Origin: JANXQG01 sp963719885
GTDB taxonomy: Bacteria > Planctomycetota > Planctomycetia > Pirellulales > Thermoguttaceae
NCBI GenBank assembly: GCA_963719885.1
Contig: CAVRDP010000009.1
Coordinates: 62,001 to 126,000 of the forward strand
Direction of reading: 5' to 3'
DNA length: 64,000 nt
A model generated the notes under the pieces. That model saw nothing but the letters and a program-made list of their open reading frames with translations, made no database searches and had not been told where the DNA came from. The position numbers and the translations under genes are program-made. Below, piece by piece: positions 11,461 through 20,921 of the stretch (position 1 is the stretch's first letter; each line of letters starts with the position of its first letter).

Positions 11461-12573
11461 GTGGCAACAGCAGTCGCTGAGAGAATTCCATTCGCCGCCG
11501 GCGATCTTTCCAACCGCGTGCTCCAGGCACGCCAGACCCTCGATGCCTGGGTCCGCGAGTGCGTCGCCTGGCATTTCGATCCGGCCACGGGCACGCCCTT
11601 CTGGCTCGATTATGCGGCCCGGCTCGGCTGGGACCCGCGGGAGGAGATCCAGGGCTTCGCCGATCTGGCCCTGCTGGGCCTTTTCCAGGATGAATGGCTC
11701 CGCGGCGGCCCGGTGCGGCGGTGGGTCCCCAAGGCATACTCCGCTCGACCGGTCTATGTCTTCGAGACCGGCGGCAGCACGGGCATCCCCAAGAGCCGCA
11801 TCAACATCGATGATTTCCGCATCGACTATTCGATGTTCAGCGACACGCTCAACGACCAGTACTTTCCCCGCGGCGCCAATTGGCTGATGCTCGGCCCTTC
11901 GGGCCCGCGGCGGCTGCGGTTGGCGGTCGAGCACCTGGCCCAGGTCCGCGGCGGCATCTGCTTCTGCATCGATCTCGATCCCCGCTGGGTCATCCGCCTG
12001 CTCAAGCAGGGGCAGTTCGCCGTGCTGGAGGACTACAAGGACCACTGTATCCAACAGGCCCTCACAATCCTGCGGGCGAACCACGAAATCAAGTGCATGT
12101 TCACCACGCCCAAGCTGCTGGAGGCCCTCTGCGAGAAGATTTCGCTGAAGAAGGCGGGCATCACCGGCGTCTTCTGCGGCGGCACGGAGATGACGCGGCA
12201 GTTCCACCGCTTCGCCCGCGAGGAACTGCTCGAAGGAGCCGACTTCGCCCCGACCTACGGCAACACGCTGATGGGACTGGCCTGCAACAAGCCGTTCGAT
12301 CCGGCCGACGACTACTCGATCATCTACCACGCCCCGCAGCCGCGGGCCGTGCTCCAGGTGGTTCAGCCCGAGCATCCCGACCGGCTCGTCGAGTATGGCC
12401 AGTGGGGCCGCGTGAAACTGACCACGCTCACCAAGGAGTTTTTCGTGCCCGGTTTCCTCGAGCGCGACGAGGCCATCCGCACGCCGCCCGTGCCGGCCTA
12501 TCCGTGGGACGGCGTGGCCGACGTCCGTCCCTTCCGCAAACTGGAAGCGAATGTCGTGGAAGGGGTCTACTGA
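11461..12573 (+). CDS. AMP-ligase-like carboxylate-activating enzyme (LuxE/EhpF-like ANL family)
   Basis: A 370-aa protein. GTG at 11461 is chosen because AAAAGG lies just upstream and because longer readings would run into a palindromic repeat. The phosphate-binding signature ETGGSTGIPKS (about residues 101-111) and the middle part TTPKLLEALCEK...FCGGTEMT are those of short adenylate-forming enzymes related to phenylacetate-CoA ligase, LuxE and the phenazine enzyme EhpF. Such enzymes activate a carboxylic acid as acyl-AMP. The next gene, four bases on, encodes an aldehyde-dehydrogenase-like protein, so the pair may activate and then reduce (or the reverse) a carboxylic acid. The substrate cannot be read from the sequence. 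Confidence 0.7.
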   Translation: MATAVAERIPFAAGDLSNRVLQARQTLDAWVRECVAWHFDPATGTPFWLDYAARLGWDPREEIQGFADLALLGLFQDEWLRGGPVRRWVPKAYSARPVYVFETGGSTGIPKSRINIDDFRIDYSMFSDTLNDQYFPRGANWLMLGPSGPRRLRLAVEHLAQVRGGICFCIDLDPRWVIRLLKQGQFAVLEDYKDHCIQQALTILRANHEIKCMFTTPKLLEALCEKISLKKAGITGVFCGGTEMTRQFHRFAREELLEGADFAPTYGNTLMGLACNKPFDPADDYSIIYHAPQPRAVLQVVQPEHPDRLVEYGQWGRVKLTTLTKEFFVPGFLERDEAIRTPPVPAYPWDGVADVRPFRKLEANVVEGVY

Positions 12574-12577
12574 ACAG

Positions 12578-14023
12578 ATGATTAATGTCCCCATTCTCCG
12601 CAGCGGCCGGCCCTATACGAGCAAGGAAGGGCTCGACTTGCACGACTACGCCACCGGCGAACTCGTCGCGCGGCTGAACATCGCCAATCCGGGACTGATC
12701 TCGCGCGACCTGCTCGAGGATGCCTGGACATTGCTGCAGGACTTGCGGGGCAAAGATATTCTCGGCATGTTTCGCGAGGCGGCGAGTTGCTTCATGACGG
12801 CAGGGCTGCCGGTGGGTGAACAGCTTCAATCTCCGGCCGATTTTATCGCCGCACAGTGCGCCACGACCGGCCTGCCGCACGCGCTTTGCCGGCAGAACAT
12901 GGTGAAGATCGAATCGGCCATGCGCAACATGGCGGCGATCCTCGACGGCCTGACCGGCGGGCTCGATCTCGACGTGCTGGATAACGGCTTCGGGTTGCAC
13001 GACGGCCGCGTTGTGAGCTACGCCCCCAAGGCGCGGCGCTTCGGCGCGGTGCTGCCGGCCAATTCGCCCGGCGTGCATGCCTTGTGGCTGTCGGCCGTCG
13101 CCTTGAAGATGCCGCTGGCCCTGAAGCCGGGGCAGCGCGAACCGTGGACGCCGCTGCGGATCATGGAATCGCTCCGCGCGGCCGGATTCCCGAAAGCCGC
13201 TTTCGGGTTTTATCCTTCGGGGCACGACGGGGCGGGCGTCATTCTGCGAAAGTGCGGTGCGGCGATGATGTTCGGCTCGGGCGCCTCCGTGCGGCCTTGG
13301 TTGGGCGACTCGCGGATCGAGATCCACGGCCCCGGTTACAGCAAGGTAGTGCTGGGGCCCGACCGGGCCGGCGCTTGGCCCGATTACCTGGATCTGATCG
13401 TCACGTCGGTCTCGTCCAACGGCGGCCGTTCGTGCATCAATACATCGAGCGTGCGGACACCGGCATACGGGCGCGAGCTTGCCGAGGCCCTGGCCCAGCG
13501 CCTGGCGGAGATCCGGCCGCGGTCGCGCGACGATGCATCGGCCTTGCTGGCGGCCTTTCCCGATGCGGCCACGGCCCGGGGCATTGATGACGCCATTCGG
13601 CGCGGTCTGGCCCAAGGCGGCGCGGAAGATATTTCGGCCCGTTATCGCGGCCAAGACCGCCTGGTCGAGTTCGAAGGCGGCACCTACCTGCTGCCCACCG
13701 TGATCTACTGCGAAGATCGGGAGCATCCGCTGGCCAACCAGGAATACCTGTTCCCGTTCGTCAGCGTGCTCGACGTGCCGGCCAACGAGTTGATCGATAC
13801 CCTCGGTCCAAGTCTGGTGGTCACGGCCTTGACCGACGATGCGCGGATCGAGCGCGATTTACTGAGCCGGCACGAGATCGGACGCTTGAACCTGGGGCCG
13901 GTGCCCACCGTCATGTTACAGTGGGAACAGCCGCACGAAGGAAACATTTTCACGCACTTGTATCAGCAGCGAGCCTTCCAGCGGGAAGGGTTCGCGACCG
14001 CGTGCACAACCATTGGAACTTAG
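12578..14023 (+). CDS. Aldehyde dehydrogenase / acyl reductase-like protein (EhpG/LuxC-like)
   Basis: A 481-aa protein starting at ATG 12578, four bases after the preceding stop. It has the aldehyde dehydrogenase superfamily layout. An NAD(P)-binding region contains the ANSPGVHALW and KPGQREPWTP stretches, FGSGASV lies in the middle, and the catalytic cysteine sits in NGGRSCINTS. Enzymes of this type oxidise aldehydes or, in the LuxC branch, reduce acyl intermediates. Translational closeness to the AMP ligase upstream suggests a two-step acid reduction, as proposed for ehpF-ehpG in phenazine tailoring; that parallel is from memory of the family and is inference here. Confidence 0.75.
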   Translation: MINVPILRSGRPYTSKEGLDLHDYATGELVARLNIANPGLISRDLLEDAWTLLQDLRGKDILGMFREAASCFMTAGLPVGEQLQSPADFIAAQCATTGLPHALCRQNMVKIESAMRNMAAILDGLTGGLDLDVLDNGFGLHDGRVVSYAPKARRFGAVLPANSPGVHALWLSAVALKMPLALKPGQREPWTPLRIMESLRAAGFPKAAFGFYPSGHDGAGVILRKCGAAMMFGSGASVRPWLGDSRIEIHGPGYSKVVLGPDRAGAWPDYLDLIVTSVSSNGGRSCINTSSVRTPAYGRELAEALAQRLAEIRPRSRDDASALLAAFPDAATARGIDDAIRRGLAQGGAEDISARYRGQDRLVEFEGGTYLLPTVIYCEDREHPLANQEYLFPFVSVLDVPANELIDTLGPSLVVTALTDDARIERDLLSRHEIGRLNLGPVPTVMLQWEQPHEGNIFTHLYQQRAFQREGFATACTTIGT

Positions 14024-14025
14024 CT

Positions 14026-14280
14026 ATGTCCTCGCGATATTCACATAGTCAAACCCTGATGTGGATCCTGTTTGCCGTGTTGGTGGTCCTGCACCATGAC
14101 TGGTGGTTCTGGGACAAACCATGGCTTTGCTTCGGCTTCCTGCCGGTCGGGCTGGGCTACCAGATGCTGATCTCGATCGCCGCCTCGGCCCTCTGGGGCT
14201 GGGCCGCGTTCAATGCCTGGCCCAATCAGTATGACGAACTGACTGGCAAACTCCCGGCCGGCGATTCTCACGGTCATTAA
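14026..14280 (+). CDS. DUF3311-type small membrane protein
   Basis: 84 aa with two hydrophobic segments (TLMWILFAVLVVLHHD and a LISIAASALWGWAAF stretch) and WFWDKP between them, the pattern of DUF3311 proteins. These small proteins are often encoded just before a sodium:solute symporter, as here. ATG 14026 directly follows the previous stop. It may help assembly or gating of the symporter; that is inferred only from neighbourhood. Confidence 0.75.
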   Translation: MSSRYSHSQTLMWILFAVLVVLHHDWWFWDKPWLCFGFLPVGLGYQMLISIAASALWGWAAFNAWPNQYDELTGKLPAGDSHGH

Positions 14281-14334
14281 GCAACCGGACGCAATCGACA
14301 TCCTTCCTCCTTCATCCCTTACCCTCGATCTCCC

Positions 14335-15945
14335 GTGATTCCTTTCTGCATGATCTGCGGCTATCTGCTCCTCCTCGTTACCGTCGCACTGTCGGGCTCG
14401 ATCGGCCGTAAGAAGAACTCGGCGGTCGATTTCTTCCTGGCCAGCCGCGCTTGCGGGGCGTTCCTGCTGGTGATGACCATTTTCGGCACGACCATGACCT
14501 CCTTCGCACTGGTCGGCAGTACCGGCGAGGCGTACCGACGGGGCATCGGCGTCTACGGTCAGATGGCTTCGTGGTCGGGCCTGATCCATTCGGCTTGCTT
14601 TTTCCTGATCGGCACGAAGCTCTGGTATCATGGCAAGCGCTTCGGCTACAGCACGCAGATTCAATACTTCACCGATCGCTTCCAAAGTCCGGCGATCGGA
14701 TTCATTCTCTTTCCGATCCTCGTGGGCTGGGTCGTGCCCTACGTGGTAATCAATGTCTTGGGCTCCGGAAATATCATTCAAACGGTCACTGCGGGCGCCT
14801 TTCCCAAGCTTTTTCCCACCGATATTCCGGCGACCAGCGGCGGCGTTCCGCCCTGGCTGGGCTCGGCCCTGGTTTGCATCACGGTCTTGACGTACGTCTT
14901 CGGCGGCGGCATGCGGAGCCTGTCGTTCGCCAATGCCGTGCATGCCACCGTGCTGATCTTGTTGGGCGGCATCATCCTGTTCTTGATCGTCGGCAAGTTG
15001 GGCGGCGCCGACGCGGCCTCGGCGCTCGTTGCCCAGCAGCATCCCGACCTGCTGGTTCGCGGCGAAGGCGAACACCCCATCGGCCATATCGAGTTCCTCT
15101 CCTATATGTTCGTGCCTTTGTCGGTGGGCATGTTTCCGCACTTGTTCCAGCATTGGATGACCGCCAAGGATGTGAAGACTTTCCGCCCCGTGTTGATCCT
15201 GCACCCGCTTTTCATCATGCTCGTTTGGGCCCCCTGTGTCCTTCTGGGCATCTGGGCCTCGGTTGCCACACTCAAGGGCCTGCCGGTCATTCCCGTCAAT
15301 CTCGATGAGCCCAACAAGGTCCTCGGTATTCTCGTGAAGAAACTGACCAACCCCACGGTCGCTGGCTTTCTGGGTGTAGGGATTGTTTCCGCAACCATGT
15401 CCTTGGACTCGCAATTTCTCGCACTTTCCAGCATGTTCACGCACGACATCCTGCTTCGCGCCTTGGGCGAAAAACGCCTGGGCGACAAGCAACGGATCTT
15501 CCTCGGCCGCGGGCTGGTCGTGGCCATCGTCGTGCTGGCCTACCTCGTATCGCTCTTCGCTCCGCGCTCGGTGTATACGCTGGGCGTGTGGTGTTTCACG
15601 GGCTTTTCCGGTCTCTTCCCTCTGGTCTTTTCCTCGCTGTATTGGAAGCGGGTGACCACGGCCGGCGCGATCGGCTCGATCGCGGCTGCTTTGGCCTCCT
15701 GGGTTTATTTGTTCCGTGAATCGGGCTGGGGCGCGAACAAGGATTATCTGTTCCACGGCATGTTGCCCGCAGCCACGGTCGTTTTTGTCGCCACGGCGAC
15801 GCTGGTTGTCGTCTCGCTGGTCACGCGGCCGCCGGCGCAGGAAGTAGTGGAGCGGTTTTTCCCGAAGCAGGAAGGCGGGGTGGCATGCCTTCACGCGGCC
15901 GTCAAAGATTTGGGGTATAGGGAAACGTTGGCTGGCCGCGGGTAG
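14335..15945 (+). CDS. Sodium:solute symporter family protein (SSS)
   Basis: 536 aa with about 13 membrane segments. Typical SSS features are DFFLASRACG near the N-terminus, the FGTTMTSFALVGSTGEAYRRG sodium-site helix region, and SATMSLDSQFLALSSMFTHDI. The GTG start at 14335 gives a normal N-terminal helix but has no strong ribosome-binding site. The preceding DUF3311 gene is its usual partner. The last 23 residues (from about 514) and the TAG stop come from a palindromic family F repeat, so the natural C-terminus was replaced or extended. The substrate is unknown. Confidence 0.85.
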   Translation: MIPFCMICGYLLLLVTVALSGSIGRKKNSAVDFFLASRACGAFLLVMTIFGTTMTSFALVGSTGEAYRRGIGVYGQMASWSGLIHSACFFLIGTKLWYHGKRFGYSTQIQYFTDRFQSPAIGFILFPILVGWVVPYVVINVLGSGNIIQTVTAGAFPKLFPTDIPATSGGVPPWLGSALVCITVLTYVFGGGMRSLSFANAVHATVLILLGGIILFLIVGKLGGADAASALVAQQHPDLLVRGEGEHPIGHIEFLSYMFVPLSVGMFPHLFQHWMTAKDVKTFRPVLILHPLFIMLVWAPCVLLGIWASVATLKGLPVIPVNLDEPNKVLGILVKKLTNPTVAGFLGVGIVSATMSLDSQFLALSSMFTHDILLRALGEKRLGDKQRIFLGRGLVVAIVVLAYLVSLFAPRSVYTLGVWCFTGFSGLFPLVFSSLYWKRVTTAGAIGSIAAALASWVYLFRESGWGANKDYLFHGMLPAATVVFVATATLVVVSLVTRPPAQEVVERFFPKQEGGVACLHAAVKDLGYRETLAGRG

Positions 15946-15950
15946 GCATG
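15878..15950 (+). repeat. Family F repeat (RAYT-linked) forming the symporter C-terminus
   Basis: The left arm begins GGGTGGCATGCCTTCACGCG and the right arm ends CGCGGGTAGGCATG. The symporter frame runs into it and stops at the TAG inside GGGTAGGCATG. Confidence 0.9.
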
Positions 15951-15965
15951 TTTGCTGTGGTGGGC

Positions 15966-16039
15966 GGGTGGCATGCCTTCACGCGGCCGCGAAGACGTTT
16001 GGGCAGCAGGGAAATCGCAACCGGCCGCGGGTAGGCATG
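15966..16039 (+). repeat. Family F repeat, left flank of the RAYT module
   Basis: Full copy with the same arms as the copy at 15878. Its spacer contains CAGCAGGGAAA, shared with the inverted copy at 17012-17084 on the other side of the RAYT gene. Confidence 0.9.
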
Positions 16040-16066
16040 TTCGTATGGGGCGGGTGTCGTGCCTCG

Positions 16067-16652
16067 TTATCTTTGCGTAAACCTTGGCAATGATCCCACG
16101 TCCGGCACCAAAGGAACATCTTCGTTTCCCGCGTACCATCCCGCCGAGGACCAGGGCCAATCCTCCGCGCGGGCAACCAGTCCGCGCCGTACAGGATTAT
16201 TGTGGATGTACTCGATTTCCGCGTAAATGGATTCCGGCTCGTTGAAGTTGCGATCGTACCCTCCGCCTCTTTGCCAGAAACGATAGGCAACCTTCCCATC
16301 CGGCTGCTCGTCGCGCATCAGGGCCAGCGACTGCGGCGCGTTCTTTTGCAAGAAGGCCTTTGCTCTTCGCGTGACCGGAAGTTTTATCGCACCCAAGATC
16401 GGGCTGATGTCGTACTCGGGCAGTCGTGGAAAGATCAGAACGTGGCAATGTTCGGGCATGATGACATAGGCCCAAATGTCAAATTGCAGGCGGGCGCGCG
16501 GCCTTGAGCGACGCGATCATCCATTTGCAGGTCCGCGGCTTGGACAGAAAAACGCGGCCTTGAAAGCATGTGAAGGTAAGCCCATGCGCATCGCCCGGAA
16601 CATTGTATCGCTTGCAAGTCTTGAACTTCTGACGATGGGGAGGCGTAGACAT
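16067..16652 (-). CDS. REP-associated tyrosine transposase (RAYT, IS200-like Y1 superfamily); one frameshift
   Basis: The product starts MSTPPHRQKFKTCKRYNVPG, then LTFTCFQGR, IWAYVIMPEHCHVLIFP (HUH-type His-x-His), FWQRGGGYDRN, EIEYIHNNPVRRGLV and DWPWSSAGW. This is the motif order of RAYT proteins. These single-strand transposases of the IS200/IS605 superfamily act on REP palindromes. The frame changes near 16490; one added base restores it. The start is ATG at 16652, 12 bases after the antitoxin-like gene. Family F palindromes lie on both sides in opposite orientation (15966-16039 and 17012-17084), and are the obvious candidate substrate. The family is clear; activity is untested and the frameshift may be a sequencing error. 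Confidence 0.85.
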
Positions 16653-16664
16653 GCGAGAATCTCC

Positions 16665-16889
16665 CTACGGCTCGGGGTTTTTGTTCACACGAGCCCATAC
16701 CTGCTCGCGCGTGAGCGAGATGTCGGGGTTGCGATCAAGTTCCCCGGATCGATGGCGGGCCTCATCCTTGTGCCAGGATCGCAAGGGAAATGGCTCATCT
16801 GACGAGACGATGTCTTCCCAGAGCTGCTGAACTATGTGTAACTTATCGGCGATCGGCAGCTTGCGGAGTTCTTCGAAGTCGAATGCCAT
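16665..16889 (-). CDS. Addiction-module antitoxin-like protein without a toxin gene
   Basis: 74 aa beginning MAFDFEELRKLPIADKLHIV, with QQLWEDIVSS and a C-terminal region, the pattern of the small putative addiction module component family (Unstab_antitox). Its normal partner is a RelE/ParE-type toxin encoded next to it. None is present: the RAYT gene follows 12 bases downstream instead. The start at 16889 is preferred over an upstream ATG at 16922 because it begins the conserved domain. It may be an orphan, or it may have been captured with the RAYT. Confidence 0.7.
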   Translation of the reverse strand: MAFDFEELRKLPIADKLHIVQQLWEDIVSSDEPFPLRSWHKDEARHRSGELDRNPDISLTREQVWARVNKNPEP

Positions 16890-17011
16890 GAGAACAACCT
16901 GCCAAGACAGCGGAGCTTCCAATCCGATCCAACACCGCCTATTGTAGCAAGACGAGCACGCGCGTCAAACGGACGAGCAGAACCCGGTTTTCCAGCAGGC
17001 CACCGCACCAA

Positions 17012-17084
17012 CATGCCTACCCGCGGCCGGTTGACTTTCCCTGCTGTTCTGACTTCTTGGCGGCCGCATGAAGGCATGCCACCC
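17012..17084 (-). repeat. Family F repeat, inverted, right flank of the RAYT module
   Basis: Reverse-complement copy of the 15966 element with near-identical arms and the shared CAGCAGGGAAA spacer piece. A further half-arm (ATGCCACCC) follows at about 17092-17105. Confidence 0.9.
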
Positions 17085-17113
17085 GAGCTTCCCAGCCGAA
17101 CATGCCACCCACG

Positions 17114-18341
17114 CTACTTCCCCACCTTCAAACACACCAGTTCCTTCTCGTTCCGCAAGAATAACCGCCCGCCGGAGAGCGTGGGTACAGTCCAGGTCCG
17201 CTCGTCGCAGAACTTGAACCTGGCAAGCTCCTTGTAGGAAGCGGGCGAAATCTCGGCCAGGGCCAAGAGTCCCTGGTCGCCATAAATGATCAGCTTGCCG
17301 TCAGCGGCGACCAGGCTGCCGCGATTGAAACCGCCGGTCTTCCACCTGGTCTTGCCGGTGCGGAAGTCGAGGCAAGTCAACTTCGTGTTGTTGAACCCGT
17401 AAAGATAGCCGTCGACCAGCACCGACGTGGAGAAGTAATTCTTCATCTCCTTGTTGGCCCAGACCTTCTCGGCCGCCGGCTTGCCGTCCTTGACCGAAAG
17501 CTCGAACACTGCGCAGCCCGTGCTATAGCCGGTGGAAATGAACAAGCGATTGCCCGAGATCACCGGTGTGGCCACGTTGGCATCGAGTTCCGTCTTCCAC
17601 TCCTGCCGCCAGAATTCCTTGCCGTCCTTCGGGCGCGACGCTTACGAGGGCCTCGCCCATGAGGACGATGATCTGGCTCACGCCGTCGATCGTGACCTCG
17701 CGTGGCGTGGAGTAGCCGATCTTGTCGTCCAAGGCGGTCCAGAGCACGGCGCCGCTCAGCTTGTCGAAGGCCACGAGCGATTTGCCATTCCTGGCGCCAG
17801 CCACCACGACCAGCATGTCGCCCACCACCACCGGCGAAGCGGCAAAGCCGTATTCCGGTGGTTCGCCGCCGAATTTTTTCAGAAGATCGCAACCCCAGAC
17901 CACATGGCCATCGGCGGTATCGAGACACCGCAAGGCGCCTTTGCCGCTGAGGACATAAACCCGGCCGGAATCGACCGCAGGCGTCGCACGGGGGCCATCG
18001 CCGTAGGAATCGTTCTTCAAGAGATCGCCCAGGCGGGTTTTCCACAGGGTCTTGCCGTCGGTTGCGTTGCAGGCTACGGCAAATTCTCCCTCGGTCGCAC
18101 CATAAAGCGTGAAGGCCCGGTCACCCACGACCGAGACGGCGGAGAAGCCGTTGCCCAGCGGCACGCGCCAGAGTTCGGCCGGTCCTTTTTCCGGCCACTG
18201 GTCGAGGAGGCCCGTCTCGCGGGAGATGCCATCCTGCCGCGGGCCGCGCCACTGCGGCCAATCGTCGCCCACCGCGGTCTGAGCGATGAGATATAAGAAG
18301 GCACCGGTGATCGGGATCGCGAGTTTACGAAAAGTGCCCAT
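17114..18341 (-). CDS. Secreted PQQ-like beta-propeller protein; one frameshift
   Basis: Signal peptide (MGTFRKLAIPITGAFLYLIA) and the standard opening DDWPQWRGPRQDGISRETG. Blades contain ATDGKTLWKT, LDTADGHVVWG and FDKLSGAVLWT. The C-terminal half (TGYSTGCAVFEL...LDFRTGKTRWKTGG...TVPTLSGGRLFLRNEKEL) lies in another frame; the switch is near 17630. It is the third PQQ-like propeller of the window and is not in an operon with the other two. Planctomycete genomes hold many of these; a defined substrate is not known. Confidence 0.8.
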
Positions 18342-18428
18342 GGACGTGGCTCCTTGGCAGGTCGATGTATAACGGGAAAGTTCCGTAATTCTACCTTGCC
18401 ACAGGGGCCAAGGCCAATCGGCAGCGCG

Positions 18429-20696
18429 TTACTGGTCGGCGGAGCTTGTGGTCCCTTCGGGCGGGACCTCACTATGCATCCAGCGCGTCAACTGCCGCGC
18501 CAACGCAAAACAGATCAAGGCCGAGCAGATCGTCACCACCGCGATTACGCCCCAAACATGGCCGTAGACATGCACAGTCTCAACGGGAGGCGGCACCGAT
18601 ATGTTGGCGCCCTTGGTCACGTCGGTGAACTGCGCCACGATAGCAGCCAGGGACTGGGCGTAAGCGGTCGCGAGGAACCATGTGCCCATCATCGTACTCA
18701 CCAATCGCAGGGGCGATAGTTTTGTAACCATCGAGAGTCCGACGGGCGACAGGCAAAGCTCGGCCGTGGTGTGCAATAAATAGGTCAGGCAAAGCCAGAC
18801 CATGGCCACCATTCCACGGGAATCGGCCGACTGGGTGCCGTACCACAACACGGCAAATCCCAGTCCCAGTTGCAGGAACCCCATGGCAAACTTGACCGGC
18901 GTGCTCGGTTCCAGGCCGCGAACGGCCAGGAAAGTCCAAAGCGCGGTAAAGGCAAGGCCAAAGATGAGAATGCAGACCGAGTTCACGGACTGGTACTCGC
19001 TGGCGGGAATCTCCGCACTGCGCGGGGCCGTTTCCATACCGATGTTTTCCTTCGTGACGAGCCAGTCGATCTTGAATTCGGGATCCTCCTTGTTTGCGGT
19101 GCGCAGTTTGTTGAGCACGTCGTTGGTGAAAACCCGGCGTTGGTACTTCATTCCTATGTCGTCTTTGGTCACTACCCAATCGATCTCGAAATTAGGGCCG
19201 CCGGCATGCTCCGTGCGAAGCTTGGCCAGAGTATTCGCGGAGAAGACCTCATGCCCGTTGTGATAGCCGACTTGTTTTTCCGAAGGCAAGACCGAAATTG
19301 TCTTGTCCACGTCATCTTCCGTCACGGCGACGCAGCCGTTCCAGGCGTATCCCAGTTGCTCTTGCGTTGGCTCGATCGAAATCGTTTTTCCCACGTCCGC
19401 CGCGGTAATGACCCTTGTCGTGCCGACGACTCGCTGGATGTTTCGGTCGGTGAAGTTATTGATCGAGCTCCCCGCCTGTTCGAAGAATGTCCAGAAGATC
19501 ATGGAGAAAAACGTCAAGATCAGCACGACGTACATGCGATGACGGGCGATACGCGGAAGTCGGATCGTTTCGAAAACGAGGTAGACCAGCGCGACAAGGC
19601 CGACCATGTCGAGAATGATATTGGCGGGACGGCTCAGTTCTTTGGCAACGACGCCCAAGGACCGGACAGCCGGGCTGTCGCTGGATTCGATGCTCTTGAG
19701 CGTAGTTTCCGAAATCAGCGACATCGGTCGCCCGCTCTTCATCAGCGGCGCGAATCCGGAGACCAGTAGCATGAAAACGAGGATCGCCGGGACCACGCCC
19801 AGATAAACCAGCCAAGCCCGACTGATGGGCCCCAACACGGGCTCGGTGAGGTACTTCGGGTCCGGCAGCGCGCCAGCTTCACTGGGAACTCCGCCACGCG
19901 CCAGGGCCAGGATGGCCACCACTCCCGAAATGCACAGTGCTACGGCCACAAAGATATTCATGCCCACCGAGAGGAAATTGGCGGGGTGATAGATCAGCAT
20001 CGCTCCTGCGGCAGCGAAGGTTGTCAGAAAGATGAGAATCTGAGTGGCCGCGCGCGGCGCGACAAAGATGGCAACGCCTATCAGCATTCCCACCGTTGCC
20101 AGGCCAAATCCCCAGTGCCAGCCATAGGTTTCGCCAAGGTAGCCGCACAGCAGGGGAGCAATCGCCGCTCCCAGGTTCACGCCCATGTAGAAGATCGTGA
20201 AGCCGCCGTCGCGTCGCGGGTTGCCGTGACGATAGAGTGAGCCGACAATCGTGGAGATGTTCGGCTTGAAGAATCCATTGCCGCAAATCAAGAGGGCAAG
20301 GGCGGTGAAGAACGTCGTATGGCGCTCGACGAGGAGAATCGAATGGCCGCCAATCGTGATCGCGAGATTCCGGTCCACCACCATCAGCAACTGGCCGAGG
20401 GCCATGAGCATGCCGCCGAAAACCACGGCACGTCGTTGCCCGAGGAGCCGGTCGGCCAGCAAACCGCCGAAAAAAGGCGCCATGTAGACCAGCGCCGTAT
20501 AGGCTCCATAGACAGCATAGGCGTCTTTGTCGCCGTAGCCGAGAAAGCCCTTGGTCATGTAGAACACCAGCAAGGCCCGCATGCCGTAGAAGGAGAACCG
20601 CTCCCACATTTCGGCAAAGAAGAGCGTATACAACCCGGCCGGGTGGCCAAACAGCGTAGGGGAATCCGTGAGCGAGGGTCTACTTGGCTGGATCAT
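18429..20696 (-). CDS. POT/PTR2-family proton-dependent oligopeptide transporter with a large repeat-bearing insert
   Basis: 755 aa from ATG 20696 (MIQPSRPSL). The N-terminal half has the PTR2 family hallmark FFAEMWERFSFYGMRALLVFYM and GGLLADRLLGQRR, and GNGFFKPNIS follows further on, as in proton-coupled peptide transporters. Between about residues 415 and 560 lies a hydrophilic insert with internal repeats (VITAADVGKTISI / AVTEDDVDKTISV, and two copies of KLRT...F.IDW.VTK..IGM). After it come further helices and the C-terminus SSADQ. POT proteins are normally about 450-500 aa, so the insert is unusual. The gene is divergent from the oxidoreductase at 20922. Confidence 0.8.
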   Translation of the reverse strand: MIQPSRPSLTDSPTLFGHPAGLYTLFFAEMWERFSFYGMRALLVFYMTKGFLGYGDKDAYAVYGAYTALVYMAPFFGGLLADRLLGQRRAVVFGGMLMALGQLLMVVDRNLAITIGGHSILLVERHTTFFTALALLICGNGFFKPNISTIVGSLYRHGNPRRDGGFTIFYMGVNLGAAIAPLLCGYLGETYGWHWGFGLATVGMLIGVAIFVAPRAATQILIFLTTFAAAGAMLIYHPANFLSVGMNIFVAVALCISGVVAILALARGGVPSEAGALPDPKYLTEPVLGPISRAWLVYLGVVPAILVFMLLVSGFAPLMKSGRPMSLISETTLKSIESSDSPAVRSLGVVAKELSRPANIILDMVGLVALVYLVFETIRLPRIARHRMYVVLILTFFSMIFWTFFEQAGSSINNFTDRNIQRVVGTTRVITAADVGKTISIEPTQEQLGYAWNGCVAVTEDDVDKTISVLPSEKQVGYHNGHEVFSANTLAKLRTEHAGGPNFEIDWVVTKDDIGMKYQRRVFTNDVLNKLRTANKEDPEFKIDWLVTKENIGMETAPRSAEIPASEYQSVNSVCILIFGLAFTALWTFLAVRGLEPSTPVKFAMGFLQLGLGFAVLWYGTQSADSRGMVAMVWLCLTYLLHTTAELCLSPVGLSMVTKLSPLRLVSTMMGTWFLATAYAQSLAAIVAQFTDVTKGANISVPPPVETVHVYGHVWGVIAVVTICSALICFALARQLTRWMHSEVPPEGTTSSADQ

Positions 20697-20921
20697 GTCA
20701 AGTACGCGATGTATGATGGATGGGAAAAGCTGGAACTGGCCGATTTTACACGACTTGCGTAGCGGCAAGAAGGCCAGCGGCGGAACGCGTGAGCGATCGT
20801 GGGGTTTAATCCAGATTAGCCAATCTGGCCGCGACCGCTTGCCACTCAGCCAAATACTGAAAAGCGAGTCGCCGGCTTTCGCGATTAACTGATAACCATT
20901 GATCTTCAAGGAACCCTTAGC

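Noticed and set aside
14041..15894. 617-aa open frame on the minus strand opposite the symporter
   Set aside because: It mirrors a well-supported membrane transporter; its product is low-complexity, Arg/Gln/His-rich and has no domain.
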